Below are positions 15,169-24,502 of a stretch of 57,090 nt of DNA, one piece after another. Numbering within the stretch: the stretch's first letter is position 1; every line of letters begins with the position of its first letter. The stretch is taken from the NCBI GenBank assembly GCA_046590575.1, contig JBKJUS010000157.1, positions 1 to 57,090 of the forward strand, given 5' to 3'. This DNA comes from DATLNF01 sp046590575. Lineage in GTDB: Bacteria > Actinomycetota > Actinomycetes > BP-191. Both the position numbers and the translations under genes were made by a program. Under the pieces are notes generated by a model, which saw nothing but the letters and a program-made list of their open reading frames with translations, was not told the origin of the DNA and ran no database searches.

Positions 15169-17265
15169 TTACGCGAGTCGACGGCGCCGGCGTACGGCGT
15201 AGGCGCCGCCCAGCGCCAGCAGCGCGAGGGTGCCCGCGGCGGGCAGGTCGGTGCCGGTTGCCGGCAGCGGAGCGGGCCGGGGAGCGGGCTGCGGCGCGGG
15301 GGCTGGTACGGGTGCCGGTGCGGGTGCCGGGCCGGCCTCCGCTCCCGGGCGGCGGTAGGCGAGCATCTGGTGGAAGACCTGACCGCCCGCGATCGTCAGT
15401 GCGTAGTCGGCGAGGCCGTCCTCGGGCTCGTTTTCGGCGGTCGGCGTGGGCAGCACCGCGCCGAAGATGGAGATCTTGCCGGCGCCGCGCGGGAGCTCGC
15501 CCAGCGCGGTGAAGTCGGCGGTCGCTGAGTCGTCGCTGGCGTCGTCGTCAGCCCCCACGGTTCCGACGGTGACCCCGCCGGCTGCTTCCCAGGCCGCTGT
15601 CGCGATGCCGTGGTGCGGCGCGTTGGACGTCGCGGCGTAACCCAGCGGTACCTCGTAGTAGGTCTGACCCGCAGTCGGCAGGACATCGGCCTCCCACGCG
15701 TGATCGAGAGCGCCGAAGTTGATGTGACCGGCGTTGGTGATGGCCTCCTGCAGCGCACCCTCGTCGGCGAAGCCCATGGCGGTGAGGATCTTGATCGCGC
15801 CGTCCGTCAGGACAAGCTGGCCGCCGGCGGCGACGAAGCGTTCCAGCGCCTTGACGTAGGCCTCGGCGTTGACCGGGCGCCCCGCGGCGTCACGCGGGAT
15901 GGCGACGTCGGCCAGGACGAGGGAGTCGTACGCCGTCAGGTTCGCGGTCGCGATGTCGCCGCTTCGCAGCGCGGTCACGGCGACGCCGGCGTCCTTCGCG
16001 AGGTCGGCGAAGTAGCGCATCCGGCTGACGCTGAATGCTTTGGCGGTGCGGCCGTCCTCCACCGGCTTCGCCGGTGCGCTCATCCGCACCGGGTCGTCGA
16101 CGTAGGCCACGCGACCGAGGTCGAGCTTGGGCTTGACCTGCCCGGTGATCATCGACTCGACGGTGACCGCCTCGATGATGCCGCGCACCGCGGCGACGTG
16201 CGCCTGCTCGAGCGCGCCGATCCAGATGTTGCCGGGCGCGGTGTGGGAGAGGAAGTTCTCGGCATCGATGTCGATGGCGCCGGTGCTCTGGGTGAGCCAG
16301 TCACCCATGAAGCCGGCGTCGTCGTAGCCGACGACGTCGTATGCGGTCGCCGCGGCCGCCGGTGTCATGGTGTCGGTGGCTCCGGTGAGCGCACCGAGGA
16401 CGACGCCGTCGTCAGCGAACTTGCGCTCGATGGTCTTGATCACGTTGAGGCCGAGCTGGAGCTCCTGTGCCTGCTCCTTCGGCGTCCACTGGTCGGCTGG
16501 CCACATGAGGTCAGCGAAGGCGTTGTTGGCCGAGGTGATCTCGCCGTGGATGTCGCTCGCGGTGCTGACCGGGCCGAGCGACTTCACGAACTGCACCCAG
16601 CCGTCGCTCTCCGGCTCCGACCGCGGTGTCTGCGATGGATGCGGCCAGCCCATGGTCGGGAACTGCCGGTTGAGGTCCACGTTGTTGCCGTTGCCGCGCT
16701 GGAAGACGCCCTTCTGGTTGCCGAGGTCGCCGTAGGCCCAGCCGTCGGGGTTGATGATGCCGAGCCAGACCTCGGTCTGGGCCATCACCTGGTCGAGCGG
16801 GAAGGACACGTCGCCGGTGTAGACCGGGCGCGTCTTCTCCGAGACCCACCACCGCGCGACGTCTTCGATGTAGCGGATGCCGCCCTCGCGACCGGCGGAC
16901 TCGTTGGCGTGCACCGAGAGGGAGAAGACGACCTTGCGCTTGCCCGCGGCCGGCTTGGTCTCGTCGGTGAGCCGGACGATCGGGATCTGCCGTGACCCGA
17001 ACGAGACGTGCTTGGGGTTCTTGGTCAGCTCGTCGAGCGTGAAGACCTCCACGACATCAGGCGCGACCGCCTCGATCGCCTCGAGCGCGGGGAACGCCTC
17101 GCTGGCGTACTGGATGAAGGTCGCGGTCTGCAGCGCCTCGGCCACCACCCGCCCACCACACAGGGCTGTCGGGATGGGGCCGGTGCAGGTCGGGGCGGCG
17201 TCGCTGGGCAGGGGTACGACGGCGGCTGCGGCCAGCACGGTGGCAACGGCGATGATGCGGCGCAT
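15169..17265 (-). CDS. Secreted M14 zinc carboxypeptidase with LPATG cell-wall sorting signal
   Basis: 698 residues. The ATG follows AAGGAG; the longer frame upstream lacks a signal peptide at its end. Signal peptide about 1-23. M14 catalytic set: H119 and E122 in SVHANESAGREGG, Arg200 in NNVDLNRQFP, third zinc ligand H240 in ASDIHGEIT. A separate domain after about 440 (YDSLVLADVAIPRDAAGRP, ALERFVAAGGQLVLTDGAIK) resembles a glutamine-amidotransferase-like fold. The C-terminus has a Pro-Ala wall-spanning stretch, then LPATG, a hydrophobic segment and RRRRR. Together these form a sortase substrate signal, so the enzyme is probably attached to the wall and trims peptides or peptidoglycan stems. 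No sortase gene is in the window. Confidence 0.87.
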   Translation of the reverse strand: MRRIIAVATVLAAAAVVPLPSDAAPTCTGPIPTALCGGRVVAEALQTATFIQYASEAFPALEAIEAVAPDVVEVFTLDELTKNPKHVSFGSRQIPIVRLTDETKPAAGKRKVVFSLSVHANESAGREGGIRYIEDVARWWVSEKTRPVYTGDVSFPLDQVMAQTEVWLGIINPDGWAYGDLGNQKGVFQRGNGNNVDLNRQFPTMGWPHPSQTPRSEPESDGWVQFVKSLGPVSTASDIHGEITSANNAFADLMWPADQWTPKEQAQELQLGLNVIKTIERKFADDGVVLGALTGATDTMTPAAAATAYDVVGYDDAGFMGDWLTQSTGAIDIDAENFLSHTAPGNIWIGALEQAHVAAVRGIIEAVTVESMITGQVKPKLDLGRVAYVDDPVRMSAPAKPVEDGRTAKAFSVSRMRYFADLAKDAGVAVTALRSGDIATANLTAYDSLVLADVAIPRDAAGRPVNAEAYVKALERFVAAGGQLVLTDGAIKILTAMGFADEGALQEAITNAGHINFGALDHAWEADVLPTAGQTYYEVPLGYAATSNAPHHGIATAAWEAAGGVTVGTVGADDDASDDSATADFTALGELPRGAGKISIFGAVLPTPTAENEPEDGLADYALTIAGGQVFHQMLAYRRPGAEAGPAPAPAPVPAPAPQPAPRPAPLPATGTDLPAAGTLALLALGGAYAVRRRRRLA

Positions 17266-17474
17266 GGGGTCTCCTTGATGAGCGGCGGGGGACGCACTCA
17301 TCTCCGAGGAGCCTTCTGCCGAGGGGTGGGTGATTCCTGCCTGTTCAGCCGGCATTCGGCAGCCGGCCCGCCGGTCCACGAAGCCGGGCGTGTCGCTGCG
17401 TGGCCGGCCGGTCACGTCGTCGTACCGTCGATGTTGGCCGTGGGGAAGCGGCCGTCCCTGCCCGGGAGGCCCGC

Positions 17475-18806
17475 ATGGCGCCGTCGAAGACCACCGCCCG
17501 CAAGTCGCTCGCCTCCCGACGCCGGTGCTACGTCATCGACACGAGTGTGCTGCTGTCCGACCCGATGGCGCTCAAACGGTTCGACGAGCACGAGGTGGTG
17601 CTGCCTCTCGTCGTGATCGGCGAGCTGGAGGACAAGCGGTCCCACCCCGAGCTCGGCTGGTTCGCCCGGTCTGCCCTACGGCTGCTGGATGACCTGCGCA
17701 TCGAGTACGGCCGGCTCGACGAGCCGCTGCCGCTCAACGACGCGGGCGGCACCTTGCAGGTCGAGCTCAACCATAGCGACCCGTCGGTGCTGCCCTTGGG
17801 ATTCCGCACCGACGCCAATGACCACCGCATCCTGGCGGTGGCGCTGAACCTGCAGGCCGACGGGCACGACGTCGTACTCGTCTCCAAAGACCTGCCGCTG
17901 CGGGTCAAGGCGGCGAGCGTCGGCATCGTCGCCGACGAGTACCGCGCCGAGCTCGCGGTCGATGCCGGCTGGACCGGGATGGCCGAGATCGACGTCGTCA
18001 AGGACGACCTCGACCGGCTGTACGCCGACGAGACGCTCGACCTCGAGGCCGCGCGCGAGCTGCCCTGCCACACCGGGTTGGTACTCCTCGGCGGCACGTC
18101 GTCCGGTCTTGGCCGCGTGCTGCCCGACAAGTCCGTGCGCCTGGTCCGTGGCGATCGCGACGCGTTCGGACTGCACGGGCGCAGCGCCGAGCAGCGCATT
18201 GCGCTCGACCTCCTTCTGGACAACGAGGTCGGCATCGTCTCCCTCGGCGGCCGGGCCGGCACCGGCAAGTCCGCGCTCGCCCTGTGCGCCGGCCTCGAGG
18301 CAGTGTTGGAGCGGCGGCTGCACAAGCGGATCGTCGTCTTCCGGCCGTTGTACGCCGTTGGCGGCCAGGATCTCGGCTACCTGCCAGGCAGTGAGGGCGA
18401 GAAGATGGGCCCCTGGGCCCAGGCTGTCTACGACACGTTGGGCGCGTTAGTCGCGCAGGAGGTCATCGACGAGGTGCTCAACCGCGGCATCCTCGAAGTG
18501 CTGCCGCTCACCCATATCCGCGGCCGCTCGCTGCACGACTCCTTCGTCATCGTCGACGAGGCGCAGTCGCTCGAGCGTGGCGTGCTGCTCACCGTCTTGT
18601 CGCGCATCGGCTCCGGTTCCCGGGTCGTGATGACCCACGACGTGGCGCAGCGGGACAACCTCCGGGTCGGTCGCCACGACGGCGTCGCAGCCGTGATTGA
18701 GGCACTCAAGGGCCACCCGCTCTTCGCCCACGTAACCCTCACCCGGTCCGAGCGCTCGCCCATCGCCGCGCTGGTCACCGACCTGCTCGAAGACCTCCCC
18801 GTCTAG
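17475..18806 (+). CDS. phoH2: PIN-PhoH ATPase (PhoH2-type RNA helicase/nuclease)
   Basis: 443 residues, starting at ATG 17475 behind GGGAGG. An N-terminal PIN nuclease domain occupies about 18-150 (RCYVIDTSVLLSDP, FRTDANDHRILAVA, VLVSKDLPLRVKA, with the acidic residues in place). The C-terminal PhoH domain has Walker A GRAGTGKSALAL near 258-269 and the Walker B-like DSFVIVDEAQSLERG. Mycobacterial PhoH2 is reported to be a sequence-specific RNA helicase and RNase, often discussed with toxin-antitoxin systems. No antitoxin-like ORF is evident directly upstream here. It lies at the same place relative to fumC as in mycobacteria. Confidence 0.93.
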   Translation: MAPSKTTARKSLASRRRCYVIDTSVLLSDPMALKRFDEHEVVLPLVVIGELEDKRSHPELGWFARSALRLLDDLRIEYGRLDEPLPLNDAGGTLQVELNHSDPSVLPLGFRTDANDHRILAVALNLQADGHDVVLVSKDLPLRVKAASVGIVADEYRAELAVDAGWTGMAEIDVVKDDLDRLYADETLDLEAARELPCHTGLVLLGGTSSGLGRVLPDKSVRLVRGDRDAFGLHGRSAEQRIALDLLLDNEVGIVSLGGRAGTGKSALALCAGLEAVLERRLHKRIVVFRPLYAVGGQDLGYLPGSEGEKMGPWAQAVYDTLGALVAQEVIDEVLNRGILEVLPLTHIRGRSLHDSFVIVDEAQSLERGVLLTVLSRIGSGSRVVMTHDVAQRDNLRVGRHDGVAAVIEALKGHPLFAHVTLTRSERSPIAALVTDLLEDLPV

Positions 18807-18816
18807 CGAGTCGCCA

Positions 18817-18878
18817 GCCGTACCGCCGTACCGCCGTACCGCCGTACCGCAACTCCGTCGTTCCGTCGTTCCGTCGTT
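18817..18878. repeat. Two adjacent 8-bp tandem arrays (GCCGTACC x4, CCGTCGTT x3)
   Basis: GCCGTACC is repeated four times at 18817-18848. Six bases later CCGTCGTT is repeated three times at 18855-18878. Both are perfect. They start 10 bases after the phoH stop codon. Confidence 0.85.
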
Positions 18879-18885
18879 CTTCCGC

Positions 18886-18929
18886 ACCGCCGCGCGCAGC
18901 TCTGCCGTACCGCCGCGCGCAGCTCTGCC
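18886..18929. repeat. 21-bp tandem duplication, 23-bp period
   Basis: ACCGCCGCGCGCAGCTCTGCC occurs at 18886-18906 and 18909-18929, identical over 21 bases. It directly follows the 8-bp arrays. Confidence 0.85.
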
Positions 18930-18932
18930 TAC

Positions 18933-18994
18933 GTCCGGCGTTTCCCGCACGGTAAGTCCGACCGAAGCCGCTTTCCTTGCGGGAAACGCCGGAC
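18933..18994 (+). terminator. Perfect 17-bp inverted repeat, probable bidirectional terminator
   Basis: GTCCGGCGTTTCCCGCA (18933-18949) is exactly complementary to TGCGGGAAACGCCGGAC (18978-18994) with a 28-base loop. It lies between convergent phoH and the cyclase regulator. The loop is long for a terminator, so a small mobile-element relic or binding site is possible. Confidence 0.6.
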
Positions 18995-19054
18995 GGTCGG
19001 CGGGGGAGGGGGTCGGCGGGGGGGCGGGGCGGCGGAGGCGTCACCCGCGCGAGC

Positions 19055-22000
19055 TCACCCATCCGCCCCAGCTTCTTGTCGCGCCCGCCACGACACCGGT
19101 ACGACGCGGGTCGGCCCGGTGACGCCTTTGAGGTCGACGACCCGCTCCTCGTCAAAGCTGAAGTCGCTGCTGCCGGCGACCAGGTCGTGGGTCAGCCCGG
19201 AGACCAACACCTCGCCGCCCACGGCGGACGCGGCGACGCGCGCAGCCAGGTTGACGTGGCGGCCGTAGACGTCGCCGCTGTCGGCGACGACGTCACCGGT
19301 GTGCAGGCCGATGCGCACCCGCAGTGGTACGCCGTCCGCGGTGAGGTCGGCTGCTGCCAGCCTGCGTTGGATCTCGGTCGCGGCCGCTAGGGCACGTCGG
19401 GCGCTGGTGAACACCGCCAGGAAGCTGTCGCCGACCGTCTTGAGCACCGCCCCGCCCGACCGCGCGACCTCAGCGCGGATCAACTCGTCGTGCCGGCGGA
19501 GCAGCCGCAGCCAGGACTCGTCACCGAGTCGCTCGGTCAGGGCTACCGAGCCTTCGATGTCGCTGAAGAGCAGCGTCAGCGTGCCGTCGGCGGCGGCGTG
19601 CTGACGCAGGTCCGACGTGTCGGCGATGGCTCGCTCGGCCAGCACCTCGATGCGGTCGGAGGCGACCAGGTCACCGTCACCCCGAGGCTGCGCGACGGCG
19701 GTCGGAATTGCGGTCTCCGGCGGCTCCGCCGCCGGACCGCCCGCGGCGCCCAGCTCAGCCCATGCGGCCTCGATCCACTCCGCGGCCAGCCCGCGGTCAC
19801 GGGCCTCGCGGATCACGTCCGTCAGCAGGGCTACCGCGGCGGGCGGGTCGAGGGCCGTGAGGGCCCGGCCGTGCAGCCGCGCGGCGTCGAGGGCGAAAAA
19901 GCGCGCGCCGTTGGTGGTGAAAATCCCGCCCGCCCGGCTGGCCGCCGCCGCTGCGCTCGAGGGATCCCCGGCGGCGAGGTGCACGGCCGCCTGGCCCATG
20001 TCGAGCCAGCCGACCGTGCCGTACCACCCGTCACCGGCGCCGATGATCCGCGCGCACTGGTCGACGTGTCGCTGCCCGGTGTCAGGGTCGCCCTGTCCAG
20101 CCGTGATCAGGGCGAGCAGGCTGCGGGTGCCCGCTTCGTACATGGGGGTACCCGGATCGGTGACCAGCACGAGGGCATGCTCCGCGAGGGTGCGTGCCTC
20201 GTCGAGGCGCCCTTGGAGATATAGCGCGTACGCCCCCCAGAACGCTGAGAACAGCTCGTTGAACCGCGCTCCGGTCTTCTGGCACCTGGCCAGGTGCTCG
20301 GCGTACACCTGGTCCAGGCCGGCCCAGGGGCCAGCGATGACCCGGGCGACGAGCCCGGCCAGCTCTACCTGCCAGCCCTCCTGCTCGACGATCGCCCGAC
20401 CGCGTTCGATCTCGCCACTGTTGAGCAGGCCGATGCTCAGCATGGACCTCAGCATCTGCCGCTGGACGGGCGACTGGCCGAGGGACGCGCGGTCCAGCGC
20501 TGCTACCAGTAGCGGCACCGACGTCGCCGGCGACCAGAGGTTGTTCAGCAGCGAGGCGTGCAGCCACGCACCCTGGAAGCCGGCGGCGTAGTGGTCGCTG
20601 CGCGCGGCGCGCTCGGCGAAGTCGAGCCCCTCGCGCGGCCGCCCGGCGGCCGCCAGCTGCCAGCCGAGCAGACTGGCTGTGCTCGCCCGGAGCACCTCGT
20701 GGTCGATCTGCTCGCCGATCTGCCAGGACCGCTCCGCCGCCGCCAGGCCGCCCTCGGCATCGAGGGTCCAGATGGCCACCGAGGCCAGTCCGGATTGCCA
20801 GAACCCCTGGGCCGGGCGGGCGGGCCCGGCCGCCAGCACCGGTCGGGCCGCTTCGAGGTGCGCTGCTGCTCCGGCGACGTCGATCAGGTGCCAGTACGTC
20901 GTGAGGTCGCGGGCCAGCCGCGAGTGCATCTGGGCCGCTCGCTCGGCCATCCCGAGCGCGTCGTACGCCGCCAGCGCCTGCTCCAGGTAGCGCATGCCGG
21001 TGGCGAAGTCGTCGCCGACCACGTAGTGCAGGTCGCCGAGCCACTTGAGCACCTGAGCCCGCTGGTCCGGCGGACCGCTGGTGTCGTCGAGCACGTCCAA
21101 CGCGCCCTTGAGGTGCTCGATCGCCTCCTCCCAGGCGAAGACGTCACGGGCAGCCGCGGCGGCCTGGAGCATGCAGCCGAACGCCCGCTCCGAGTCGGCG
21201 GCGGCACCGGCCAGCCGGTAGTGCGTGGACAGCGACGAGAGGTGGCGCTCCCGGCGGTCGACCGGCATGGCCTCGATCGACTCGGCGGCGGTGAGGTGCA
21301 GCCGCTGCTTGCGCGGCAGGCTGAGCTCGTCGTAGAGCGTCTGTCGTACCAGCGCGTGGCTGAAGGAGAAGCCAGGCCCGGTCGAGGTCGCAGTCTCCGT
21401 CACGAGCCGGGCGTCCAGCGCCTCCTCGACGTGGGCCAGGGTCGTGTCGGCGTCATGCCCGGTCATCGTCGCGAGGGGGTCGAGCTCGAACTCCCGGCCC
21501 AGCACCGCAGCGCGCACCAAGGTCTGCTGGCAGTCGTCGCTGAGCCGGGACAGCCGGCGGCCGATCGCTTCGCGGACACCCTCGGGGATGCCGGCCGCGA
21601 TGATCGTCGCCTCGTCGCCTACCCAGCGCCCGTTGGACCAGTGCAGCGCGCCGGTCTCGAAGAGGTGGCGCAGCGTCTCGCCGATGAAGAACGGGTTGCC
21701 CTCGGTCTCGTCGTGCAGCGCGTGGGCAAGCCGGCGCCCGGCCGCGTCGAGGTCATGCCGGGCGACGCCAGCCAGCAAGTCGCCCACCTCGGACCGGTCG
21801 AGGCCGCGCAGTCGCACCCGCAGGCACGAGCGGTCGCGGCGCCACTCGGAGAGGATCTCCGCCAGCGGGTGGCTGCGGTCGAGGTCGGTGTCGCGGTAGG
21901 TCGCGAGCACCGCAACCCGGCCGCTGCGCAGCCTCCGGACGAGGTGCTGGACGAAGAGCATCGACGGTCGGTCGGCCCAGTGCAGGTCCTCCAGCCGGAT

Positions 22001-22474
22001 CAGCACCGGTGCCGTGTCGGCCGCGTCGAGCAGGAGCGTGCAGATCGCGTCGAAGAGCTCGTAGCGGTCCGCGCCGTCCAGCCCGGTCTCGGCCACGGTC
22101 GTCGCCGACCGCAGCGCCGGCACCAGCCGGGCAGCCGCGGCGGAGTGCGGGCCGAGGCGACTCGCGACCTCCTGGGCACCGGACCGTTCGACGTACGCGG
22201 TCAGGATCTCCACGAGCGGCATGTACGGCAGGCCGGCGCCTGACTCGTAGCACGAGCCGAGCAGCACCTGCGCCCCGGCCGCCTCGGCGCGTCGGGCCAC
22301 CTCTTCGGACAGTCGGGTCTTGCCGATGCCCGGCTCGCCGGAGACGAGCACCAGCCGACCCGGTCCGGCGAGGGCGAGCTCGACCGCGGTCGAGGTTGCG
22401 GCGAGCTCACCGGCGCGGCCGACGAAACGCTCCCAGTCGAGCTCGCCCCTGCTCAGCCCAGTCATCGGCGGCAT
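19055..22474 (-). CDS. AAA ATPase / TPR / C-terminal adenylyl cyclase signalling protein
   Basis: 1139 residues. N-terminal AAA-type ATPase with Walker A SGEPGIGKTRL at about 47 and a Walker B-like VLIRLEDLHWADRPS; a long helical TPR-like middle (about 380-940); and a class III cyclase domain in the last 177 residues. The catalytic set looks intact: metal Asp in LLFSDIEGS (about 972), substrate Lys in VLKTVGDS (about 1012), Asp in GDVYGRHVN (about 1068), then Asn 1075 and Arg 1079. It could therefore make cAMP, unlike the homology domain in the regulator at 1915-4908. An ATG 3 codons further in is an alternative start. It probably converts a cytoplasmic signal to cAMP. It lies downstream of fumC on the same strand, with a hairpin between. 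Confidence 0.88.
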   Translation of the reverse strand: MPPMTGLSRGELDWERFVGRAGELAATSTAVELALAGPGRLVLVSGEPGIGKTRLSEEVARRAEAAGAQVLLGSCYESGAGLPYMPLVEILTAYVERSGAQEVASRLGPHSAAAARLVPALRSATTVAETGLDGADRYELFDAICTLLLDAADTAPVLIRLEDLHWADRPSMLFVQHLVRRLRSGRVAVLATYRDTDLDRSHPLAEILSEWRRDRSCLRVRLRGLDRSEVGDLLAGVARHDLDAAGRRLAHALHDETEGNPFFIGETLRHLFETGALHWSNGRWVGDEATIIAAGIPEGVREAIGRRLSRLSDDCQQTLVRAAVLGREFELDPLATMTGHDADTTLAHVEEALDARLVTETATSTGPGFSFSHALVRQTLYDELSLPRKQRLHLTAAESIEAMPVDRRERHLSSLSTHYRLAGAAADSERAFGCMLQAAAAARDVFAWEEAIEHLKGALDVLDDTSGPPDQRAQVLKWLGDLHYVVGDDFATGMRYLEQALAAYDALGMAERAAQMHSRLARDLTTYWHLIDVAGAAAHLEAARPVLAAGPARPAQGFWQSGLASVAIWTLDAEGGLAAAERSWQIGEQIDHEVLRASTASLLGWQLAAAGRPREGLDFAERAARSDHYAAGFQGAWLHASLLNNLWSPATSVPLLVAALDRASLGQSPVQRQMLRSMLSIGLLNSGEIERGRAIVEQEGWQVELAGLVARVIAGPWAGLDQVYAEHLARCQKTGARFNELFSAFWGAYALYLQGRLDEARTLAEHALVLVTDPGTPMYEAGTRSLLALITAGQGDPDTGQRHVDQCARIIGAGDGWYGTVGWLDMGQAAVHLAAGDPSSAAAAASRAGGIFTTNGARFFALDAARLHGRALTALDPPAAVALLTDVIREARDRGLAAEWIEAAWAELGAAGGPAAEPPETAIPTAVAQPRGDGDLVASDRIEVLAERAIADTSDLRQHAAADGTLTLLFSDIEGSVALTERLGDESWLRLLRRHDELIRAEVARSGGAVLKTVGDSFLAVFTSARRALAAATEIQRRLAAADLTADGVPLRVRIGLHTGDVVADSGDVYGRHVNLAARVAASAVGGEVLVSGLTHDLVAGSSDFSFDEERVVDLKGVTGPTRVVPVSWRARQEAGADG

Positions 22475-22543
22475 GACACCACCCGTCGTACCTCCTGTCC
22501 ACCCGTGCCGCCCGACGCCGGGCCGCAGACCGCCTTGCCGAGT

Positions 22544-22596
22544 TGATCTTTGAACCCTCCACTACCGCCTCAGGCACGAGCTCGGTTCAAAGATCA
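22544..22596 (-). terminator. 13-bp perfect inverted repeat after fumC
   Basis: TGATCTTTGAACC (22544-22556) pairs with GGTTCAAAGATCA (22584-22596) around 27 bases. It is AT-richer than its surroundings. It lies between fumC and the cyclase gene on the same strand. It may be a terminator for fumC or an operator for the cyclase gene. Confidence 0.5.
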
Positions 22597-22629
22597 CCGA
22601 CACGCGTCAGTACGGCGGCATGAGCGCGG

Positions 22630-24030
22630 CTACACCGCCGGGGGGCGGGTCATCGAGAGGACGTCGAGGGCGGCGTCGAGCTGGTCCATCGTGAGCTTCC
22701 CGGCCTCGACGTAGCCGCCTTCGAGCACGACCTGACGGATCGTCTTGTTCTCCTTCAGCGACGTCTTCGCGACTTTGGCCGCTTCTTCGTAGCCGATGTA
22801 CTTGTTCAGCGGCGTGACGATCGACGGTGAGCTCTCGGCATAGAGGCGGCAGCGCTCGACGTCGGCTTCGATGCCATCGATGCACCGGTCGGCGAACAGT
22901 CGGGAGATGGTCGCGATGATCCGGATCGACTCGAGCAGGTTGCGGGCGATCACCGGGAGGTTGACGTTGAGCTCGAGGTTGCCCGCTGCGCCGCCGAACG
23001 CGACGGCGGCGTCGTTGCCGATGACCTGAGCGACGACCTGGTGCACGGCCTCGGGGATCACCGGGTTGACCTTGCCCGGCATGATCGAGGAGCCGGGCTG
23101 CAGGTCCGGCAGCTTGATCTCGCCGAGGCCGGCACGCGGGCCCGACGACATCCACCGGATGTCGTTGGCGATCTTGTTGAGGCTGACCGCGATGACCCGC
23201 AGAACACCCGACGCTTCGACGAGTGAGTCGCGCGACGCCTGCGCCTCGAAGTGGTTGCGCGCCTCGGTCAGCGGCAGGCGCAGCTCGTCAGCGAGCCGGG
23301 TGATGACGGTGGCGGCGAAGCCCGGCGGCATGTTGATGCCGGTACCGACCGCGGTGCCGCCGAGCGGCAGCTCGCCGATGCGCGGCAGCGCGGAGTGCAA
23401 CCGCTCGACGCCGTACCGGATCGCTGCGGCGTAGCCGCCGAACTCCTGGCCGAGTGTCACCGGCGTGGCGTCCATCAGGTGGGTGCGACCGCTCTTGACC
23501 ACCTCGGCGAACTCCGCCGACTTGCGCTCTAGCGACTCGGCCAGGTGGTCGAGCGCCGGGATGAGCTGCTCGACGATCGAGCGGGTCGCCGCGATGTGGA
23601 TCGCCGACGGGAAGACGTCGTTGGATGACTGCGACGCGTTGACATGGTCGTTGGGGTGTACGGCGATGCCGGCTCGGTCTGAGGCGAGGGTGGCAAGCAC
23701 CTCGTTGGCATTCATGTTGGAGCTGGTGCCCGAGCCGGTCTGGTACACGTCGATCGGGAACTCGGCGTCCCAGTCACCCTGGGCCACCTCACGGGCTGCC
23801 TCGGCGATGGCCTTGGCCATGTCTGCGTCGATCACGCCGAGCTCGGCGTTGGCCAGCGCCGCGGCGCCCTTGATAGCGGCCAGCGCGGCGATCAGAGACG
23901 GCTCGATCGTCGTACCGGACACCGGGAAGTTCTCGACCGCGCGCTGGGTCTGCGCACGCCATTTGGCGGACGCGGGCACCCGCACCTCGCCCATCGTGTC
24001 GTGCTCGATACGGAAGTCCGGCTCGGTCAT
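22630..24030 (-). CDS. fumC: Class II fumarate hydratase
   Basis: 466 residues, normal for the family. It interconverts fumarate and malate in the TCA cycle as a homotetramer. Signatures: QTGSGTSSNMNANEV (about residue 97), HPNDHVNASQSSNDVFPSA, the catalytic-region GRTHLMDATP, and the superfamily signature GSSIMPGKVNPVI. The variant spacing GRTH and GSSxMPGK points to fumarase rather than aspartase. No residue appears to be missing. Its order next to phoH and glpX matches the mycobacterial arrangement. Confidence 0.97.
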   Translation of the reverse strand: MTEPDFRIEHDTMGEVRVPASAKWRAQTQRAVENFPVSGTTIEPSLIAALAAIKGAAALANAELGVIDADMAKAIAEAAREVAQGDWDAEFPIDVYQTGSGTSSNMNANEVLATLASDRAGIAVHPNDHVNASQSSNDVFPSAIHIAATRSIVEQLIPALDHLAESLERKSAEFAEVVKSGRTHLMDATPVTLGQEFGGYAAAIRYGVERLHSALPRIGELPLGGTAVGTGINMPPGFAATVITRLADELRLPLTEARNHFEAQASRDSLVEASGVLRVIAVSLNKIANDIRWMSSGPRAGLGEIKLPDLQPGSSIMPGKVNPVIPEAVHQVVAQVIGNDAAVAFGGAAGNLELNVNLPVIARNLLESIRIIATISRLFADRCIDGIEADVERCRLYAESSPSIVTPLNKYIGYEEAAKVAKTSLKENKTIRQVVLEGGYVEAGKLTMDQLDAALDVLSMTRPPAV

Positions 24031-24254
24031 TCGGGTGCTCTCCTCGGCTGGCGCCAGTGCCTACCCCATCATTCTGCCGCGTCGGCGATCGTGGTTCTCG
24101 GGAGACCCACACCCCGCGGGCTCCGCGCTCAGGCGCCCCTTTGCCAGGGCCTGTGGATGCGCGCGGCCGGGTCGAGCGCGGCTGCGGACTCGCAGAGTCC
24201 GTAGAGTGCTGCTTGCGGCGAACGAGAGTCGGCAGAGTGAACCGGTCAGGTCGA

Positions 24255-24431
24255 TCAGGTACGACGGACGTAACGGTCGACCCTGATGCTCGGCTCGTAG
24301 CCGCCGAAGTCCGGCTCGGTCAGCCGACGGGGCTCACTGAATGCCCCTGCGGGCGCGGCGGCACCCGGGGCCTCCGTGGCGACGAGCCCGGCGCTGACGA
24401 GCGCAAGGGTGACGAGCACAGCGCTACGCAT
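24255..24431 (-). pseudogene. Truncated start of a secreted sialidase/beta-propeller-type protein
   Basis: 58 residues. A signal peptide (MRSAVLVTLALVSAGLVA) is followed by SEPRRLTEPDFGGYEPSIRV and then stops after YVRRT. The GGYEPSIRVD motif is normally the first strand of secreted BNR/sialidase-like propellers of several hundred residues. Here nothing of the propeller follows before fumC begins 224 bases downstream. I read it as a remnant of a truncated gene; a genuine small secreted protein cannot be excluded. Confidence 0.45.
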
Positions 24432-24502
24432 CGATGCTCCAGTGAGAGTGACAGGTGGGCGGGCGGTGCCCAAGAGGTCAGGGTGGGCCCCCGGTCGGGA
24501 CG

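Noticed and set aside
15610..16995. Long open frame antisense to the M14 gene
   Set aside because: Same reason: antisense shadow with no ribosome binding site or recognisable motif, while the opposite strand has an intact zinc site.
18817..18929. Possible CRISPR array
   Set aside because: Units are only 8 or 21-23 bp with no unique spacers between them; no cas genes.
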